NCBI GenBank assembly: GCA_902801755.1 | Contig: CADCJM010000008.1 | Span: 1 to 42,602 of the forward strand | Reading direction: 5' to 3' | Length of the DNA: 42,602 nucleotides | DNA from: Oscillospiraceae bacterium | GTDB lineage: Bacteria; Bacillota; Clostridia; Saccharofermentanales; Saccharofermentanaceae | In this document: positions 22,422-31,996 of the stretch, in pieces | How positions within the stretch are numbered: position 1 is the stretch's first letter | How the letters are laid out: each line of letters opens with the position of its first letter | Position numbers and translations under genes: made by a program | Notes under the pieces: model-generated | What the model was told of the DNA's origin: nothing | Databases searched by the model: none | What the model saw: only the letters and a program-made list of their open reading frames with translations

Positions 22422-25400
22422 GTAGGGATACTTCACGCAAAGAGGCTGCAGGAATCGTACTGTTCTTTGTTGCGATCGCGATCATACTGATCTTCTATCT
22501 TCCTGTCGCGCTGACAGGAATTATCGGAAGCGTCGTAAAGAGTTTCTTCTTAGGACTTATCGGTGTCGCAGCTTATGCTATTCCGGTCTATATACTTTAT
22601 GTTGCCCTGGATGTCTTTTTCGAGAAGAGACAGGGCGTATCAGGGATAAGAGTCAGAAGTATAATCCTTCTCCTCGTATCCGTATCAGCACTCCTTGCAC
22701 TTGTATCGATGGATATGGGGTATTTCCGTGGATTGTGCCTCGGTACTGACGGCAAGGCTTCCGCGCTTAAGGCTCTATCTCTTTTGTGGGAATCCGGTGT
22801 AAACGGCGAGCTCATTAAAAATCCCGCAGCTCCCGGCCCCGTTCTTCCAGGCGGTATCGTCGGAGGCTCGGTTGCAGTTGCACTTTTCGAAGTTACAGGC
22901 AATGTTATAGGCGTTCTTGCAATTGTCGTATTCCTGCTCACACAGATCATGCTCGTATTCAGAGTATCGCTCAAGGCTACGGCAAAAAAGACTGCGCAGG
23001 CTATCAGCACGGCATCGGGCAAGGTATATAACAGCGTAGTAAGCCACAAGAACCAGAGACAGAATGATCCTAATTACCAGATCTATTCCGGCAACGGCTA
23101 TGGTTATGACAACAGGCCTCAGAATATCGTTCCCGGAAATAACCAGAGACCCAGACAGCAGGATTTCATGGGTACAACTGTTATCACATACGGAGAGAAC
23201 GGTGTCATTCCGCCTACGTCTGATCTTGAATATCCCGAGAACGGTTCACGCTTTGTCCAGAGCGGAAGAAAGGTAATGAAGGGCCCTTATACAGATAAGC
23301 AGGGACCTTTCATGACAAATCTTCCTATCGACAGCCAGACAGGCTTTACCGATGTCGAGAAGCTTACGGGCGGTGCTATCCACCCTGTGGACCAGGATCC
23401 CGGCAAGCTTACCTATAATGAGAAAGAATACGATGTTTCCGGCGCGTCCGGCAACGATGCGGATTTCGGATATGTTACGGATCCTTTGAATATTCCTGAT
23501 GCTGCAAAGATCAAGAAGGAGAAGAAGAAGCTCTCATTCTTGGATCCCGGCAGGAAGGAAGATTTCTATGACCTTTCGGAACCTGAGAAGAAGGATGAGG
23601 AAGAATCCGATATGTTCGCTGGTTCTGAAGATCCTTATGAGATCAGGGAGGATAATGAGGGTTCAGGCTACGATTATTCCGCTCCTGAGCGTTCTGTAAG
23701 ACAGCCTAATATCAACATGTCTTCTTATAACCAGGAAGAACCCGCACCGGCAGCTCATGCTGCTGTTGCGCCGGCTGCTGATGATATCACTATCAATGCA
23801 GGTAACGACAATACTGAAGGTTACAGCAGGACGGAAGGAAGGATCTTCAAGACATCTTCGGCTAATAAGCCTGCTCCGTCTGCACCCGGCGTGGAATTTG
23901 CCGAAGAGACAAAACAGCATGAGGCACAGCTCCGTGCACAGAGAAGAAGACTTAAGAACTATAAGCCTGCTCCGACTTCCTGTCTTGCACAGGATGTTAA
24001 GCAGCGCACCGATGCCGATCTCGAAAAGAAGCTCAGGGAGAAGGCACATAAGCTTGAAGATGCGCTCAAGAGCTTTGGTATCGTAGCAGAAGTAGTCAAC
24101 ATCACGCACGGCCCTTCGATCACGAGATTTGAGCTTACGCTTGAGACCGGTACGAAGGTATCGAGAGTTACAAATCTTCAGGATGACATCATGCTCGCGA
24201 TGGCTGCGATCTCTATCAGAATCGAAGCTCCTATTCCGGGCAAGAGTGCTATCGGTATCGAGATCCCTAACGATGTTCCTACTCCGGTCCAGTTGAGAGG
24301 CCTGGTAGAGACGAAGGAATTCAAGACAGCTTCACCTCTTACGGTTGCATTGGGAAGAGATATTCCCGGAAGACCTATCTATTGCGACCTTGCAAAGATG
24401 CCTCACCTCATGATCGCAGGATCTACAGGTTCCGGTAAATCTGTATGTATCAACTCTATCCTTACGAGTATCCTCGTTCACTCTTCTCCTGAAGAAGTGC
24501 GCATGATCTTAGTTGACCCTAAGGTAGTTGAGCTTTCTGTTTATAACGGCGTTCCGCATCTCATAATGCCGGTCATCACCGATCCTAAGAAGGCAGCCGG
24601 TGCTCTTAACTGGGCGGTTACAGAGATGCAGAGAAGATATAAGCTTTTCGAAGAGGGCCAGGTAAGAGACATCAAGGGCTTCAACGAGAAATACAAGACA
24701 AATCCTGAAGTTGAGCACCTGCCTCTGATCCTTATCGTAATCGACGAGCTTGCAGAGCTCATGATGGTTGCAGCTAAGGAAGTCGAGACTTATATCTCAA
24801 GACTTGCCGCGCTCGCAAGAGCTGCAGGCATCCACCTGCTCATTGCAACCCAGAGACCTTCTGTTGACGTCATCACGGGCGTCATCAAGGCAAATATCGG
24901 TTCGAGGATCGCTTTTGCGGTTACATCTGGTGTCGACTCCAGAACTATCCTTGATTCCTACGGTGCTGAAAAGCTCCTCGGTAAGGGCGACATGCTCTAT
25001 GCTCCTATGAGCGCTCCCCAGCCTGTAAGAGGACAGGGCGCATTCCTGTCAGACAGCGAAGTTGAGAGAGTCGTAGACTGTCTTAAGACTACTTACGGAG
25101 CTATGTACGACGAGTCGATCATTAAGGATATCGACAGGGTTACCGCCGGCGGAGACCAGGCTTCGGGCGGATCTTCCGGAAGTTCTTCAGGCGGCAATAA
25201 TGATGGTGCTGACGACCTTTTCAATCAGGCCGTACAGACAGTAATCGAGAACGGCAGCGCAAGTGTTTCCGTACTTCAGAGAAGACTCGGCATCGGTTAT
25301 CCGAGAGCTGCAAGACTTGTTGATGAACTCGAGAAGAGAAAGGTCATCGGACCTTTTGAAGGCAGCAAGCCCAGAAAGATATTGATCACCGAGACCGAAT

Positions 25401-25435
25401 GGCTCGAGATGCAGGCGAGAAAGAATAATGAATAA
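22418..25435 (+). CDS. ftsK: DNA translocase FtsK/SpoIIIE
   Basis: A 1005-residue septal DNA pump. The N-terminal 200 residues hold four membrane helices. Residues about 205-505 are a Pro/Asn/Glu-rich linker of low complexity. The motor starts near 520 with 'LEDALKSFGIVAEVVNITHG', has Walker A 'GSTGSGKS' (668-675) and Walker B 'LILIVIDELAELMM', and 'LLIATQRPSVDVITG' follows. The C-terminal winged-helix gamma domain begins at 'LFNQAVQTVIENGSASVSVL' and ends in 'PRKILITETEW'. The start is TTG 22418, overlapping the NUDIX stop, with AGGAGG (22403-22408) 9 nt before it. Either FtsK or SpoIIIE would fit; with no sporulation genes nearby I use ftsK. Confidence 0.93.
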   Translation: MSRDTSRKEAAGIVLFFVAIAIILIFYLPVALTGIIGSVVKSFFLGLIGVAAYAIPVYILYVALDVFFEKRQGVSGIRVRSIILLLVSVSALLALVSMDMGYFRGLCLGTDGKASALKALSLLWESGVNGELIKNPAAPGPVLPGGIVGGSVAVALFEVTGNVIGVLAIVVFLLTQIMLVFRVSLKATAKKTAQAISTASGKVYNSVVSHKNQRQNDPNYQIYSGNGYGYDNRPQNIVPGNNQRPRQQDFMGTTVITYGENGVIPPTSDLEYPENGSRFVQSGRKVMKGPYTDKQGPFMTNLPIDSQTGFTDVEKLTGGAIHPVDQDPGKLTYNEKEYDVSGASGNDADFGYVTDPLNIPDAAKIKKEKKKLSFLDPGRKEDFYDLSEPEKKDEEESDMFAGSEDPYEIREDNEGSGYDYSAPERSVRQPNINMSSYNQEEPAPAAHAAVAPAADDITINAGNDNTEGYSRTEGRIFKTSSANKPAPSAPGVEFAEETKQHEAQLRAQRRRLKNYKPAPTSCLAQDVKQRTDADLEKKLREKAHKLEDALKSFGIVAEVVNITHGPSITRFELTLETGTKVSRVTNLQDDIMLAMAAISIRIEAPIPGKSAIGIEIPNDVPTPVQLRGLVETKEFKTASPLTVALGRDIPGRPIYCDLAKMPHLMIAGSTGSGKSVCINSILTSILVHSSPEEVRMILVDPKVVELSVYNGVPHLIMPVITDPKKAAGALNWAVTEMQRRYKLFEEGQVRDIKGFNEKYKTNPEVEHLPLILIVIDELAELMMVAAKEVETYISRLAALARAAGIHLLIATQRPSVDVITGVIKANIGSRIAFAVTSGVDSRTILDSYGAEKLLGKGDMLYAPMSAPQPVRGQGAFLSDSEVERVVDCLKTTYGAMYDESIIKDIDRVTAGGDQASGGSSGSSSGGNNDGADDLFNQAVQTVIENGSASVSVLQRRLGIGYPRAARLVDELEKRKVIGPFEGSKPRKILITETEWLEMQARKNNE

Positions 25436-25937
25436 TTCAGCTGAAGCAATATATGCCAAGGCCGGCGAACTGGTCGCAGTGTCCCGCCTGGAAGGTCTGA
25501 CTTTCGGGTTTGCCGAGAGCCTTACAGGCGGCCTTATCTCTGCATCTGTCGTTAATATTCCCGGCGCATCCGCGTCGTTTAAAGGATCTGTCGTATCTTA
25601 TACGAACGAGATAAAGGAAAATGTCCTTGGTGTTCCCAAGGAACTGATCGATACCTATACCGAAGTCTCTGAAGAGTGCGCCAGAGCAATGGCAGAGGGC
25701 GCTTTGAATGTTCTGGGTGTTGATATTGCGGTATCTGTTACCGGAATAGCAGGCCCGACGGGAGAACTCCCGGGTAAGCCCATAGGAACTGTCTATATGG
25801 GGTATTGTTGCGTTAAAGGCAACATTTCGGGCACTTTGAGGTTGAACTTTGAAGGAGATAGGGATACTATACGCACCTGTACGGTTTTAGCGGCACTGAG
25901 CCAGGCAGTTGCGCTTATTAAGGATGGTAAGGATTAA
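25428..25937 (+). CDS. pncC: Nicotinamide-nucleotide amidohydrolase (CinA C-terminal domain)
   Basis: A 169-residue stand-alone CinA C-terminal domain, which deamidates NMN to nicotinate mononucleotide in pyridine nucleotide salvage. Signatures are 'FAESLTGGLISASVVNIPGA' (residues about 27-46), 'FKGSVVSYTNEIKENVLGV', 'AVSVTGIAGPTG' and 'GTVYMGY'. The N-terminal MoCF-like half found in many firmicute CinA proteins is absent. In Firmicutes CinA is usually next to recA; here recA lies 5 kb away. It overlaps ftsK by 8 nt and abuts murJ. Confidence 0.9.
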   Translation: MNNSAEAIYAKAGELVAVSRLEGLTFGFAESLTGGLISASVVNIPGASASFKGSVVSYTNEIKENVLGVPKELIDTYTEVSEECARAMAEGALNVLGVDIAVSVTGIAGPTGELPGKPIGTVYMGYCCVKGNISGTLRLNFEGDRDTIRTCTVLAALSQAVALIKDGKD

Positions 25938-27572
25938 GTGGCTGAGAATACAGAAGTTGAGAATCAGGTAAATACATCCCCGGCAAAGAAGAAGGGGATG
26001 AGTTTTGCTTTATCGGCAATAATCGTTGGCATCGGCCTTATCATTACCAAGGGTTCAGGTCTTATCCGTGACGTAATCGTTTCATTGAGATTCAGCGACG
26101 GCGTTTTCCGCGATGCATACACTCTTGCATTCAATATTCCGGACCTTTTTTATAACCTTCTTGTCGGCGGTGCGATCTATTCAACAGTTGCTCCGTATCT
26201 CAGCGCTCAACTTGCTGTAGGCAAGGAAAAGGAAGGCGTAAAGGTCGTAAGCAAGTTCATCACCGCAGTCTGCCTCATCATGTTGTTCTTCTGCACGATA
26301 GGAACAGTTTTCTCAGAGCCTCTTTATGTTATCTACAGCCTTTTCCACGAGGTAAAGAATCCTGAGATAATTCCTTTGGCGGCACAGGCTTCAAAGTTCC
26401 TGTTCCCGCAGATCTTCTTCATTATGCTTGCAGCTCTCTGCAACGGCATCCTGATCTCATACAGGGAATTTACGATCACATCCTTTGCGCCGGTCTTCTA
26501 TAACATTCTCGTTATCGCTGCCATCTTTTTCTGCGGAGGAAATTCACTTAACAGATTGATGTTTACAACGTTCGGAATCCTTCTGGCGTCAGTATTCTAT
26601 TTCCTTTTCCAGTATACGCTGGGCTTTAAGCAGATGAAGCAGTTCAGATTCGATTTCCATCTGGCTGACAGGGAACTGATGAAGCTTACGCTCCGCGCTA
26701 TACCGATCCTTATCTCCGCATCTGTTGTTCAGATCAATAACATCGTTCTTAACAGTTTTGCGTTGCAGTTTGATGAGGGAAGCGTTTTCGCTTTCAGAAA
26801 TGCATCTTCCATATGGCAGATACCTTATTCGGTATTCGTTGTTGCTATTACCACGGTAATGACTCCTGAGCTTTCAGGCGATTTCAAGGCAATGAAATAT
26901 GTTAAGGCATCGAATCTCGTTTCCCATTCATTGAGAAGTGCTTTATTCATGACTATCCCTTCAGCAGTATTCATTGCTGTTCTTAATGTTGATGTTGTAA
27001 AGGCTGTATACCAGTGGCATTCAAACTATACAGACAACCATGCGGCAGTAGCGGCCACATTCCTTTTGGGCTTCTGCAGTTCGATAATAACGGCAACTGT
27101 AGTCCATGTGTTTAACCAGGCATTCTATGCTATCGGCCAGACCAAACTGCCGCTTCTTGCAGGTGTTATCGGACTTGTCGTAAATCCTATTGCATGCCAT
27201 CTTATGATCTCATTGGGTGTAGGCCCGCTCTCGCTTTCTCTTGCATATTCTTTTACCAATATCTGCCAGATGATAATGCTCTCGATCATGTACTGCAGAC
27301 GCAAAGAATTAGCGCCCGGAGGCATCGTCAGATTCCTTGTTAAAGCATCTGTCTGTGTTGCGGTAATGGGACTCGGAATTTTTATTCTTGACAGATTTGT
27401 TCCTGCAATGGGTGGAAAACTTACGCAGCTTATTATAATCTCTATAAAGGGAGCCGTTGCAGTCATCATTTACTTCGGTATGGCGGTGCTCCTCAGAATG
27501 CAGGAAGCCACTGAGTGGATCAACAAATTTAAATCAAAGGTGTTTAAGAAGACCGCAGCGAAAAAGACATGA
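25938..27572 (+). CDS. murJ: Lipid II flippase MurJ (MviN family)
   Basis: A 544-residue polytopic membrane protein with about 14 helices, flipping lipid II to the outer face for peptidoglycan synthesis. Family features are the N-terminal 'ITKGSGLIRDVIVSLRFSDG' (TM1 with the conserved basic residue) and 'AFNIPDLFYNLLVGGAIYST', the latter a hallmark of MurJ. 'QIPYSVFVVAITTVMTPELS' and 'NQAFYAIGQTKLP' are also typical. A GTG start at 25938 immediately follows the pncC stop, with AAGGAT as binding site. A basic C-terminal tail ends in 'KKTAAKKT'. It overlaps the transpeptidase gene by ATGA. Confidence 0.93.
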   Translation: MAENTEVENQVNTSPAKKKGMSFALSAIIVGIGLIITKGSGLIRDVIVSLRFSDGVFRDAYTLAFNIPDLFYNLLVGGAIYSTVAPYLSAQLAVGKEKEGVKVVSKFITAVCLIMLFFCTIGTVFSEPLYVIYSLFHEVKNPEIIPLAAQASKFLFPQIFFIMLAALCNGILISYREFTITSFAPVFYNILVIAAIFFCGGNSLNRLMFTTFGILLASVFYFLFQYTLGFKQMKQFRFDFHLADRELMKLTLRAIPILISASVVQINNIVLNSFALQFDEGSVFAFRNASSIWQIPYSVFVVAITTVMTPELSGDFKAMKYVKASNLVSHSLRSALFMTIPSAVFIAVLNVDVVKAVYQWHSNYTDNHAAVAATFLLGFCSSIITATVVHVFNQAFYAIGQTKLPLLAGVIGLVVNPIACHLMISLGVGPLSLSLAYSFTNICQMIMLSIMYCRRKELAPGGIVRFLVKASVCVAVMGLGIFILDRFVPAMGGKLTQLIIISIKGAVAVIIYFGMAVLLRMQEATEWINKFKSKVFKKTAAKKT

Positions 27573-28495
27573 AAAGAAAAAGGCTTACATTAAAGCTTAT
27601 CACTGTTATAGCAGTCACAAGCGTTTTGTTTGGTGTAGCCTCTTGCCACGTTAATTCCACTGTACAAACTGATATCAATACTGATGTAAGCAGCTCTGAG
27701 ATCACAGAATCCCAGACAGAGCCAGAGACTGTCCCGCCTGAGACTACGACTGAACTCGCACCTATAACAGTTGCTACAACAGCTGCTTCAACTTCGGTTG
27801 AGACTAAGGAAGAAACAACCACTACAACAACTGAAGAAACAACTGCCACCGAGAAGGTCATAAAAGATCTGTCTCCTGAATGGGTAAGAGCGCTTTCTCA
27901 GGCGCAGGATCTCGGAACCAACCAGATGCTGATAGTTGCCGCATCCGGAATGGATAAGACTACATGTAAGGTCTCCATGCATGAGCGTGACGGAGAAGGC
28001 AACTGGATTCAGATCTTTTCCGTGGACGGATATGTGGGCAAGAAGGGAATGGTATTGGATTCAGAACGCAAGGAAGGCTGCGGAAAGACTCCTATCGGTG
28101 TCTATTATTTCAATAAGGCATTTGGAATCGCAGATGATCCCGGCTGTTCGATCCCCTATATCAAGGTTACAAAAGACCTCTACTGGTCCGGCGATATGCG
28201 TGACGGCATGTGCTATAACGAGATGGTAAGCATCAATGACGTGCCTGAACTCGACATAAAGAACAGCGAGCATCTGATCGATTACACAAAGGCATATCAG
28301 TACTGCCTTAACATAAGCTTTAACGAGGAGTGCACACCCGGAAGAGGCTCTGCCATTTTCCTTCACTGCATGGGCAATAACAAGTACACCGCAGGTTGTG
28401 TTGCAGTTTCTAAAGACACCATGATCAAGATAATGAAGCGCGTCGATCCTGACTGCGTGGTAATAATTGATCTCAAATCAAATCTCGGTGCCTGA
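27569..28495 (+). CDS. Lipoprotein L,D-transpeptidase (YkuD-like domain)
   Basis: A 308-residue lipoprotein. It has a basic N-terminus, hydrophobic core and lipobox 'GVASC' with Cys26. A Thr/Glu/Ser-rich stalk (about 30-98) leads to the catalytic domain (about 105-305). The active site fits the L,D-transpeptidase pattern, His266 in 'IFLHCMGNNKYTAGC' and catalytic Cys277, with 'CGKTPIGVYYFNKAFGI' as the upstream strand motif. Such enzymes make 3-3 cross-links or attach proteins to peptidoglycan; here the enzyme is tethered to the membrane. It follows murJ with an ATGA overlap, so flippase and cross-linker are made together. The Thr-rich linker resembles that of the lipoprotein at 13537-14268. 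Confidence 0.85.
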   Translation: MKRKRLTLKLITVIAVTSVLFGVASCHVNSTVQTDINTDVSSSEITESQTEPETVPPETTTELAPITVATTAASTSVETKEETTTTTTEETTATEKVIKDLSPEWVRALSQAQDLGTNQMLIVAASGMDKTTCKVSMHERDGEGNWIQIFSVDGYVGKKGMVLDSERKEGCGKTPIGVYYFNKAFGIADDPGCSIPYIKVTKDLYWSGDMRDGMCYNEMVSINDVPELDIKNSEHLIDYTKAYQYCLNISFNEECTPGRGSAIFLHCMGNNKYTAGCVAVSKDTMIKIMKRVDPDCVVIIDLKSNLGA

Positions 28496-28597
28496 TCCCC
28501 TTATTTTGCATTTCACGAAGCCTCGTCTGACACACTTGCGGAATTGGCAAAAATAAGTGATATTATGTCTTATATTTCCTTTGAATGTGAGACATAG

Positions 28598-29617
28598 ATG
28601 TTAAAGATACGCCTCATAAGAATAATATGCCTCGTTGCAGCCTTTGCTTCGGTATTCTGTCTTTTCGACGGCTTTACTTCCACGCCTGTAGTTGCAGATA
28701 CGGTAAATGATATTGAAACGCTGGAAGTGGAAACAGATCCTATGCATTACCGGTTTGTCGGAAGACTTTATTCCATAATCTTAAGACAGGACACCTGTGA
28801 CAAAGAAGAGAAGGAAAAGCTTGCAGGAAAGCTTAAGGGCGGCATCACGGAAGCTTATAATGTCCTGTTCCACTTTTATTTTTCGCCTGAGTACAGAGCA
28901 CTCGGCCATTCGGATGAACAGTTCGTGGAAGACCTTTATACCGGCTGTTACGGCAGATATGCTGACGATAAGGGCAAAGCTAAATACGTTGCAAAGCTCG
29001 AAAAAGGTTACAGCAGATATCTTGTATTCAAAGAATTCATCTCTTCCAATGAGTTCGTTAAGCTCTGCTACGCCTATAACATAAGAGTAAAAAAGATCCT
29101 TATAGAGAATTATATCGATCACCTTGACGGCATGACCTGCATAGGTGATGACTACTACGACCTTGATAAGAAGGGCAATCTCGGCAGGTGTTACAAGAAT
29201 GCCGCCAAGCACGTCCGCTGCATCAATGAACAGCTCTTCAGGAGCAAGACCAAGTATTACATCATTGCCGATATAGACAACTGCTACATCGAGATCTTTA
29301 AGGGCAGCGTCGGCAGATGGTCTTTGTATAAGATCTATCCGATGTCCTGCGGCAAGAAGGGGCACAGCACACCAAGAGGCACTTATAAGGTTACAAAGAA
29401 GCTGTCTTATTTCTATTCGCACGGATCTCTTTGCTATCATGCGACCCAGTGGAACGGCCCCTATTATTTCCACAGCGTAACTTATAACTATAACGGCACA
29501 GTTCAGGACGGCCGTCTTGGACAGCATGTATCTGCAGGCTGCATAAGACTTCGGAAAGATGTTGCCAAGTGGATCTACGACAATATCCCGAAAGGCACGA
29601 CTGTAAAGACTGTATGA
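28598..29617 (+). CDS. Secreted DUF4214 + L,D-transpeptidase protein
   Basis: A 339-residue protein with a signal peptide (about residues 1-34). A DUF4214-like helical region follows at about 48-160 ('YRFVGRLYSIILRQDTCDKE' ... 'EFIEFISSNEFVKLCYAYNI'-type pattern), then a YkuD domain at about 215-339 beginning 'YYIIADIDNCYIEIFKG'. The active site is 'LGQHVSAGCIRLRKDVAKW' with His310 and Cys315. DUF4214 is found in extracellular proteins and its role is not settled. No clear ribosome binding site precedes the ATG; GTGAG lies 9 nt upstream. It overlaps the following dehydrogenase by ATGA. It is a second, differently built cross-linking enzyme right after the lipoprotein one. Confidence 0.85.
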   Translation: MLKIRLIRIICLVAAFASVFCLFDGFTSTPVVADTVNDIETLEVETDPMHYRFVGRLYSIILRQDTCDKEEKEKLAGKLKGGITEAYNVLFHFYFSPEYRALGHSDEQFVEDLYTGCYGRYADDKGKAKYVAKLEKGYSRYLVFKEFISSNEFVKLCYAYNIRVKKILIENYIDHLDGMTCIGDDYYDLDKKGNLGRCYKNAAKHVRCINEQLFRSKTKYYIIADIDNCYIEIFKGSVGRWSLYKIYPMSCGKKGHSTPRGTYKVTKKLSYFYSHGSLCYHATQWNGPYYFHSVTYNYNGTVQDGRLGQHVSAGCIRLRKDVAKWIYDNIPKGTTVKTV

Positions 29618-30573
29618 AGATAGTGGTAATTAACAGATCCTTGAAAGAAACACATAAAGAGAAGATCAGGAAAGCTGCACAAGCCGTCAGCGGTGATCTT
29701 CTTTTCGCAGAGTCTGAAGATGAGATCCCGGAAGAATGGGAAGACTGTGATGTCATTTATGGATTTGGCATGAACAATGCGAAAAAGAACAGAAACCTTA
29801 AGTGGCTGTCTGTCCCTTCTGCAGGTGTGGATTATCTTATGAAGCCCGGTGTCTTCGCCAATGAAGACTGCCTGGTCACTAATTCTTCAGGTTCTTACGG
29901 AGTAACCATAGCTGAGCATATCATTGCCGTATCTTTGATGATGATGCGTAAACTCGATTATTTTTACCGTGAATCTCTTGAGGGCAGATGGAGCAGTCCA
30001 CAGCCTCAGAAGTCTCTTAAAGACTGCAGGATATTAGTCCTTGGCACAGGTGATATCGGCAGCTGCTTTGCAAGAAGAGCCAGGGCGTTTGAGCCGCTTT
30101 CCATAACCGGAGTCTCCAGAAGCGGCAAATGCACAGATCCCTGCTTTGATGCTGTTAAGAAAGTTGATGAATTAGACTCATGGCTTCCTGATGCCGATCT
30201 TCTCGTAATGAGCCTTCCTGATACTCCGGAGACGAGAGATATATTAAACCGCGAAAGGATAGCATTGCTTCCTGAGGGCGCTTATGTGGTTAATGTCGGC
30301 AGGGGATCTGCGATAGATGAGGACGCGCTCTGTGAGAGCCTTAACAGCGGCAGATTGGGAGGCGCTGCTCTCGATGTGTTCAAGACTGAACCACTTCCTT
30401 CTGACAGCAGGATATGGAATACAAAGAATCTTCTCATAACACCTCATGTGGCAGGCAACCTTACTCTCGAACACACGCTCAACACTAATGTTGACATGTT
30501 CTGCGTAAATCTCGAAAGATATGGTAAAGGATTGCCTCTTAATAATCTGATCGACAGAAATAAGGGATACTGA
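29614..30573 (+). CDS. D-2-hydroxyacid dehydrogenase
   Basis: A 319-residue NAD-dependent enzyme. I start it at ATG 29614, overlapping the upstream stop by 4 nt, because 'MKIVVINRSLKETHK' begins the catalytic domain. The NAD motif is 'VLGTGDIGSCFARRA' near 148-162. The substrate-binding Arg is in 'VVNVGRGSAIDEDAL', 'AALDVFKTEPLP' holds the conserved Glu, and 'LITPHVAGNLT' holds the catalytic His. Substrate unknown: D-lactate-like or phosphoglycerate-like acids are possible, and its length fits the shorter group of these enzymes. Transcribed with the transpeptidase gene, perhaps as a D-hydroxy-acid supplier or degrader, but that link is speculative. Confidence 0.87.
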   Translation: MKIVVINRSLKETHKEKIRKAAQAVSGDLLFAESEDEIPEEWEDCDVIYGFGMNNAKKNRNLKWLSVPSAGVDYLMKPGVFANEDCLVTNSSGSYGVTIAEHIIAVSLMMMRKLDYFYRESLEGRWSSPQPQKSLKDCRILVLGTGDIGSCFARRARAFEPLSITGVSRSGKCTDPCFDAVKKVDELDSWLPDADLLVMSLPDTPETRDILNRERIALLPEGAYVVNVGRGSAIDEDALCESLNSGRLGGAALDVFKTEPLPSDSRIWNTKNLLITPHVAGNLTLEHTLNTNVDMFCVNLERYGKGLPLNNLIDRNKGY

Positions 30574-30795
30574 TCCGAATAAGCTTTTTTTCAGCGTAAC
30601 AATTTGTCGGCAATTGTGTCGGTTTCAAGACGAATTTTGCAGGCTTTTGCAGGGTTTTGTCGGTTTTGATATTTTTCAGGGTAAAAATCGGTCATTTTGA
30701 AATGCCAAAAAGCCCTGTTTATAAGGCTTTCCAAAATCTGGTGTCCGATTAACGGGACTTGTTTGGTTTTGTTCGAATTTGTAAGGTTATTTTTG
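30574..30795 (+). other. T-rich repetitive intergenic leader upstream of recA
   Basis: A 222-bp gap with strong T bias on the plus strand and no open reading frame of note. TTTTGCAGGC, TTTTGCAGGG and TTTTGTCGG follow each other (30635-30663), and TGTCGG recurs at 30606, 30617 and 30658. A weak AAAAGCC/GGCTTT hairpin lies near 30708-30730. No promoter before the one at 30796 is convincing. Confidence 0.5.
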
Positions 30796-30824
30796 TTGAC
30801 AAAAGTGTATCATAACAATAGAAT
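30796..30824 (+). promoter_or_regulatory. recA promoter
   Basis: TTGACA (30796-30801) is perfect, the spacer is 17 nt and the -10 is TAGAAT (30819-30824). The predicted start is near 30831. Confidence 0.8.
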
Positions 30825-30838
30825 TAACTCATAAATGA

Positions 30839-30850
30839 GAACAAATGTTC
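30839..30850. promoter_or_regulatory. LexA SOS box
   Basis: GAACAAATGTTC matches the Gram-positive LexA/DinR pattern GAAC-N4-GTTC at all eight fixed positions. It lies 14 nt downstream of the -10, where a bound repressor blocks transcription. It also contains an in-frame ATG at 30845 that is not the translation start. Confidence 0.85.
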
Positions 30851-30871
30851 AATTCTTTCAGGAGGAATAAT

Positions 30872-31996
30872 ATGGCTAAGAGTAAGAATGCAGGCAAGGG
30901 TTCAGTCGCTCAGGTTCAGGATAAGGATGAGAGAAGGAAAGCCCTTGATGCCGCTATGGCACAGATAGAGAAGCAGTTCGGCCAGGGTGCTGTTATGCGT
31001 TTGGGCGATAAGTCCCAGGTCGAGATCGATACCATTCCTACAGGTGCTCTGACACTTGATATCGCACTTGGTATCGGCGGACTTCCCAGAGGAAGAATCA
31101 TTGAGATCTATGGACCTGAATCTTCAGGTAAGACGACAGTAGCTCTCCACTGTGTAGCAGAAGCACAGAAGATGGGCGGCACATGCGCTTTCATCGACGC
31201 AGAGCACGCATTAGATCCCGTTTATGCAGGCAATATCGGCGTTGATGTTGATAACCTTCTTTTATCACAGCCTGACACAGGTGAGCAGGCACTTGAGATC
31301 TGCGAGACGCTCGTTAGAAGCGGATGCATTGATGTAGTAGTTATTGACTCCGTTGCAGCACTCGTTCCGAGAGCCGAGATCGAAGGCGAGATGGGAGATT
31401 CCCACGTTGGTCTTCAGGCACGTCTCATGAGCCAGGCATTAAGAAAGCTTGCACCTGTCGTATCCAAGTCAAATACTATCTGTATCTTTATCAACCAGCT
31501 CCGTGAGAAGGTCGGTGTTATGTTCGGTAACCCTGAGACTACACCCGGTGGCCGTGCTCTTAAGTTCTATGCATCAGTAAGACTTGATGTAAGAAAGGTT
31601 GAGACACTCCGTAACGGTACAGACGTAGTCGGAAGCCACACAAGAGTTAAGGTAGTTAAGAATAAGGTTGCTCCTCCGTTCAAGGAAGCTGAGTTCGATA
31701 TCATGTACGGTAAGGGCGTTTCATCTGAAGGATGCATTATCGACCTTGGTGTTGAGAATAACATCATCGATAAGAGCGGATCCTGGTTCGCATATAACGG
31801 CGCTAAGATCGCTCAGGGCAGAGATGCTGCCAAGCAGTACCTTATCGACCATCCGGATATCAAGGATGAGATCGAGGACAAGATCAGAGAATCTTACATG
31901 CCTGCAGATGATGAGGATATCCCGGCAGGCGCTGCAGCAGACGCTGCACCCGAAGAAGAATCTGATGACGACGATATCTTAGGTATCGATGTCTGA
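30872..31996 (+). CDS. recA: RecA recombinase
   Basis: A 374-residue recombinase that forms filaments on single-stranded DNA, promotes strand exchange and triggers LexA cleavage. Walker A is 'GPESSGKT' (81-88), Walker B is '[12 protein letters not shown]', and '[20 protein letters not shown]' is the loop 2 region. The C-terminal tail is acidic (about 345-374). ATG 30872 follows AGGAGG (30860-30865) by 6 nt; the in-frame ATG at 30845 lies in the SOS box without a binding site. Promoter and LexA box show SOS control. recX overlaps by 8 nt. Confidence 0.98.
   Translation: MAKSKNAGKGSVAQVQDKDERRKALDAAMAQIEKQFGQGAVMRLGDKSQVEIDTIPTGALTLDIALGIGGLPRGRIIEIYGPESSGKTTVALHCVAEAQKMGGTCAFIDAEHALDPVYAGNIGVDVDNLLLSQPDTGEQALEICETLVRSGCIDVVVIDSVAALVPRAEIEGEMGDSHVGLQARLMSQALRKLAPVVSKSNTICIFINQLREKVGVMFGNPETTPGGRALKFYASVRLDVRKVETLRNGTDVVGSHTRVKVVKNKVAPPFKEAEFDIMYGKGVSSEGCIIDLGVENNIIDKSGSWFAYNGAKIAQGRDAAKQYLIDHPDIKDEIEDKIRESYMPADDEDIPAGAAADAAPEEESDDDDILGIDV

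Noticed and set aside
30845..30871. An earlier in-frame ATG for recA
   Set aside because: It lies in the LexA box with no ribosome binding site; AGGAGG precedes 30872.
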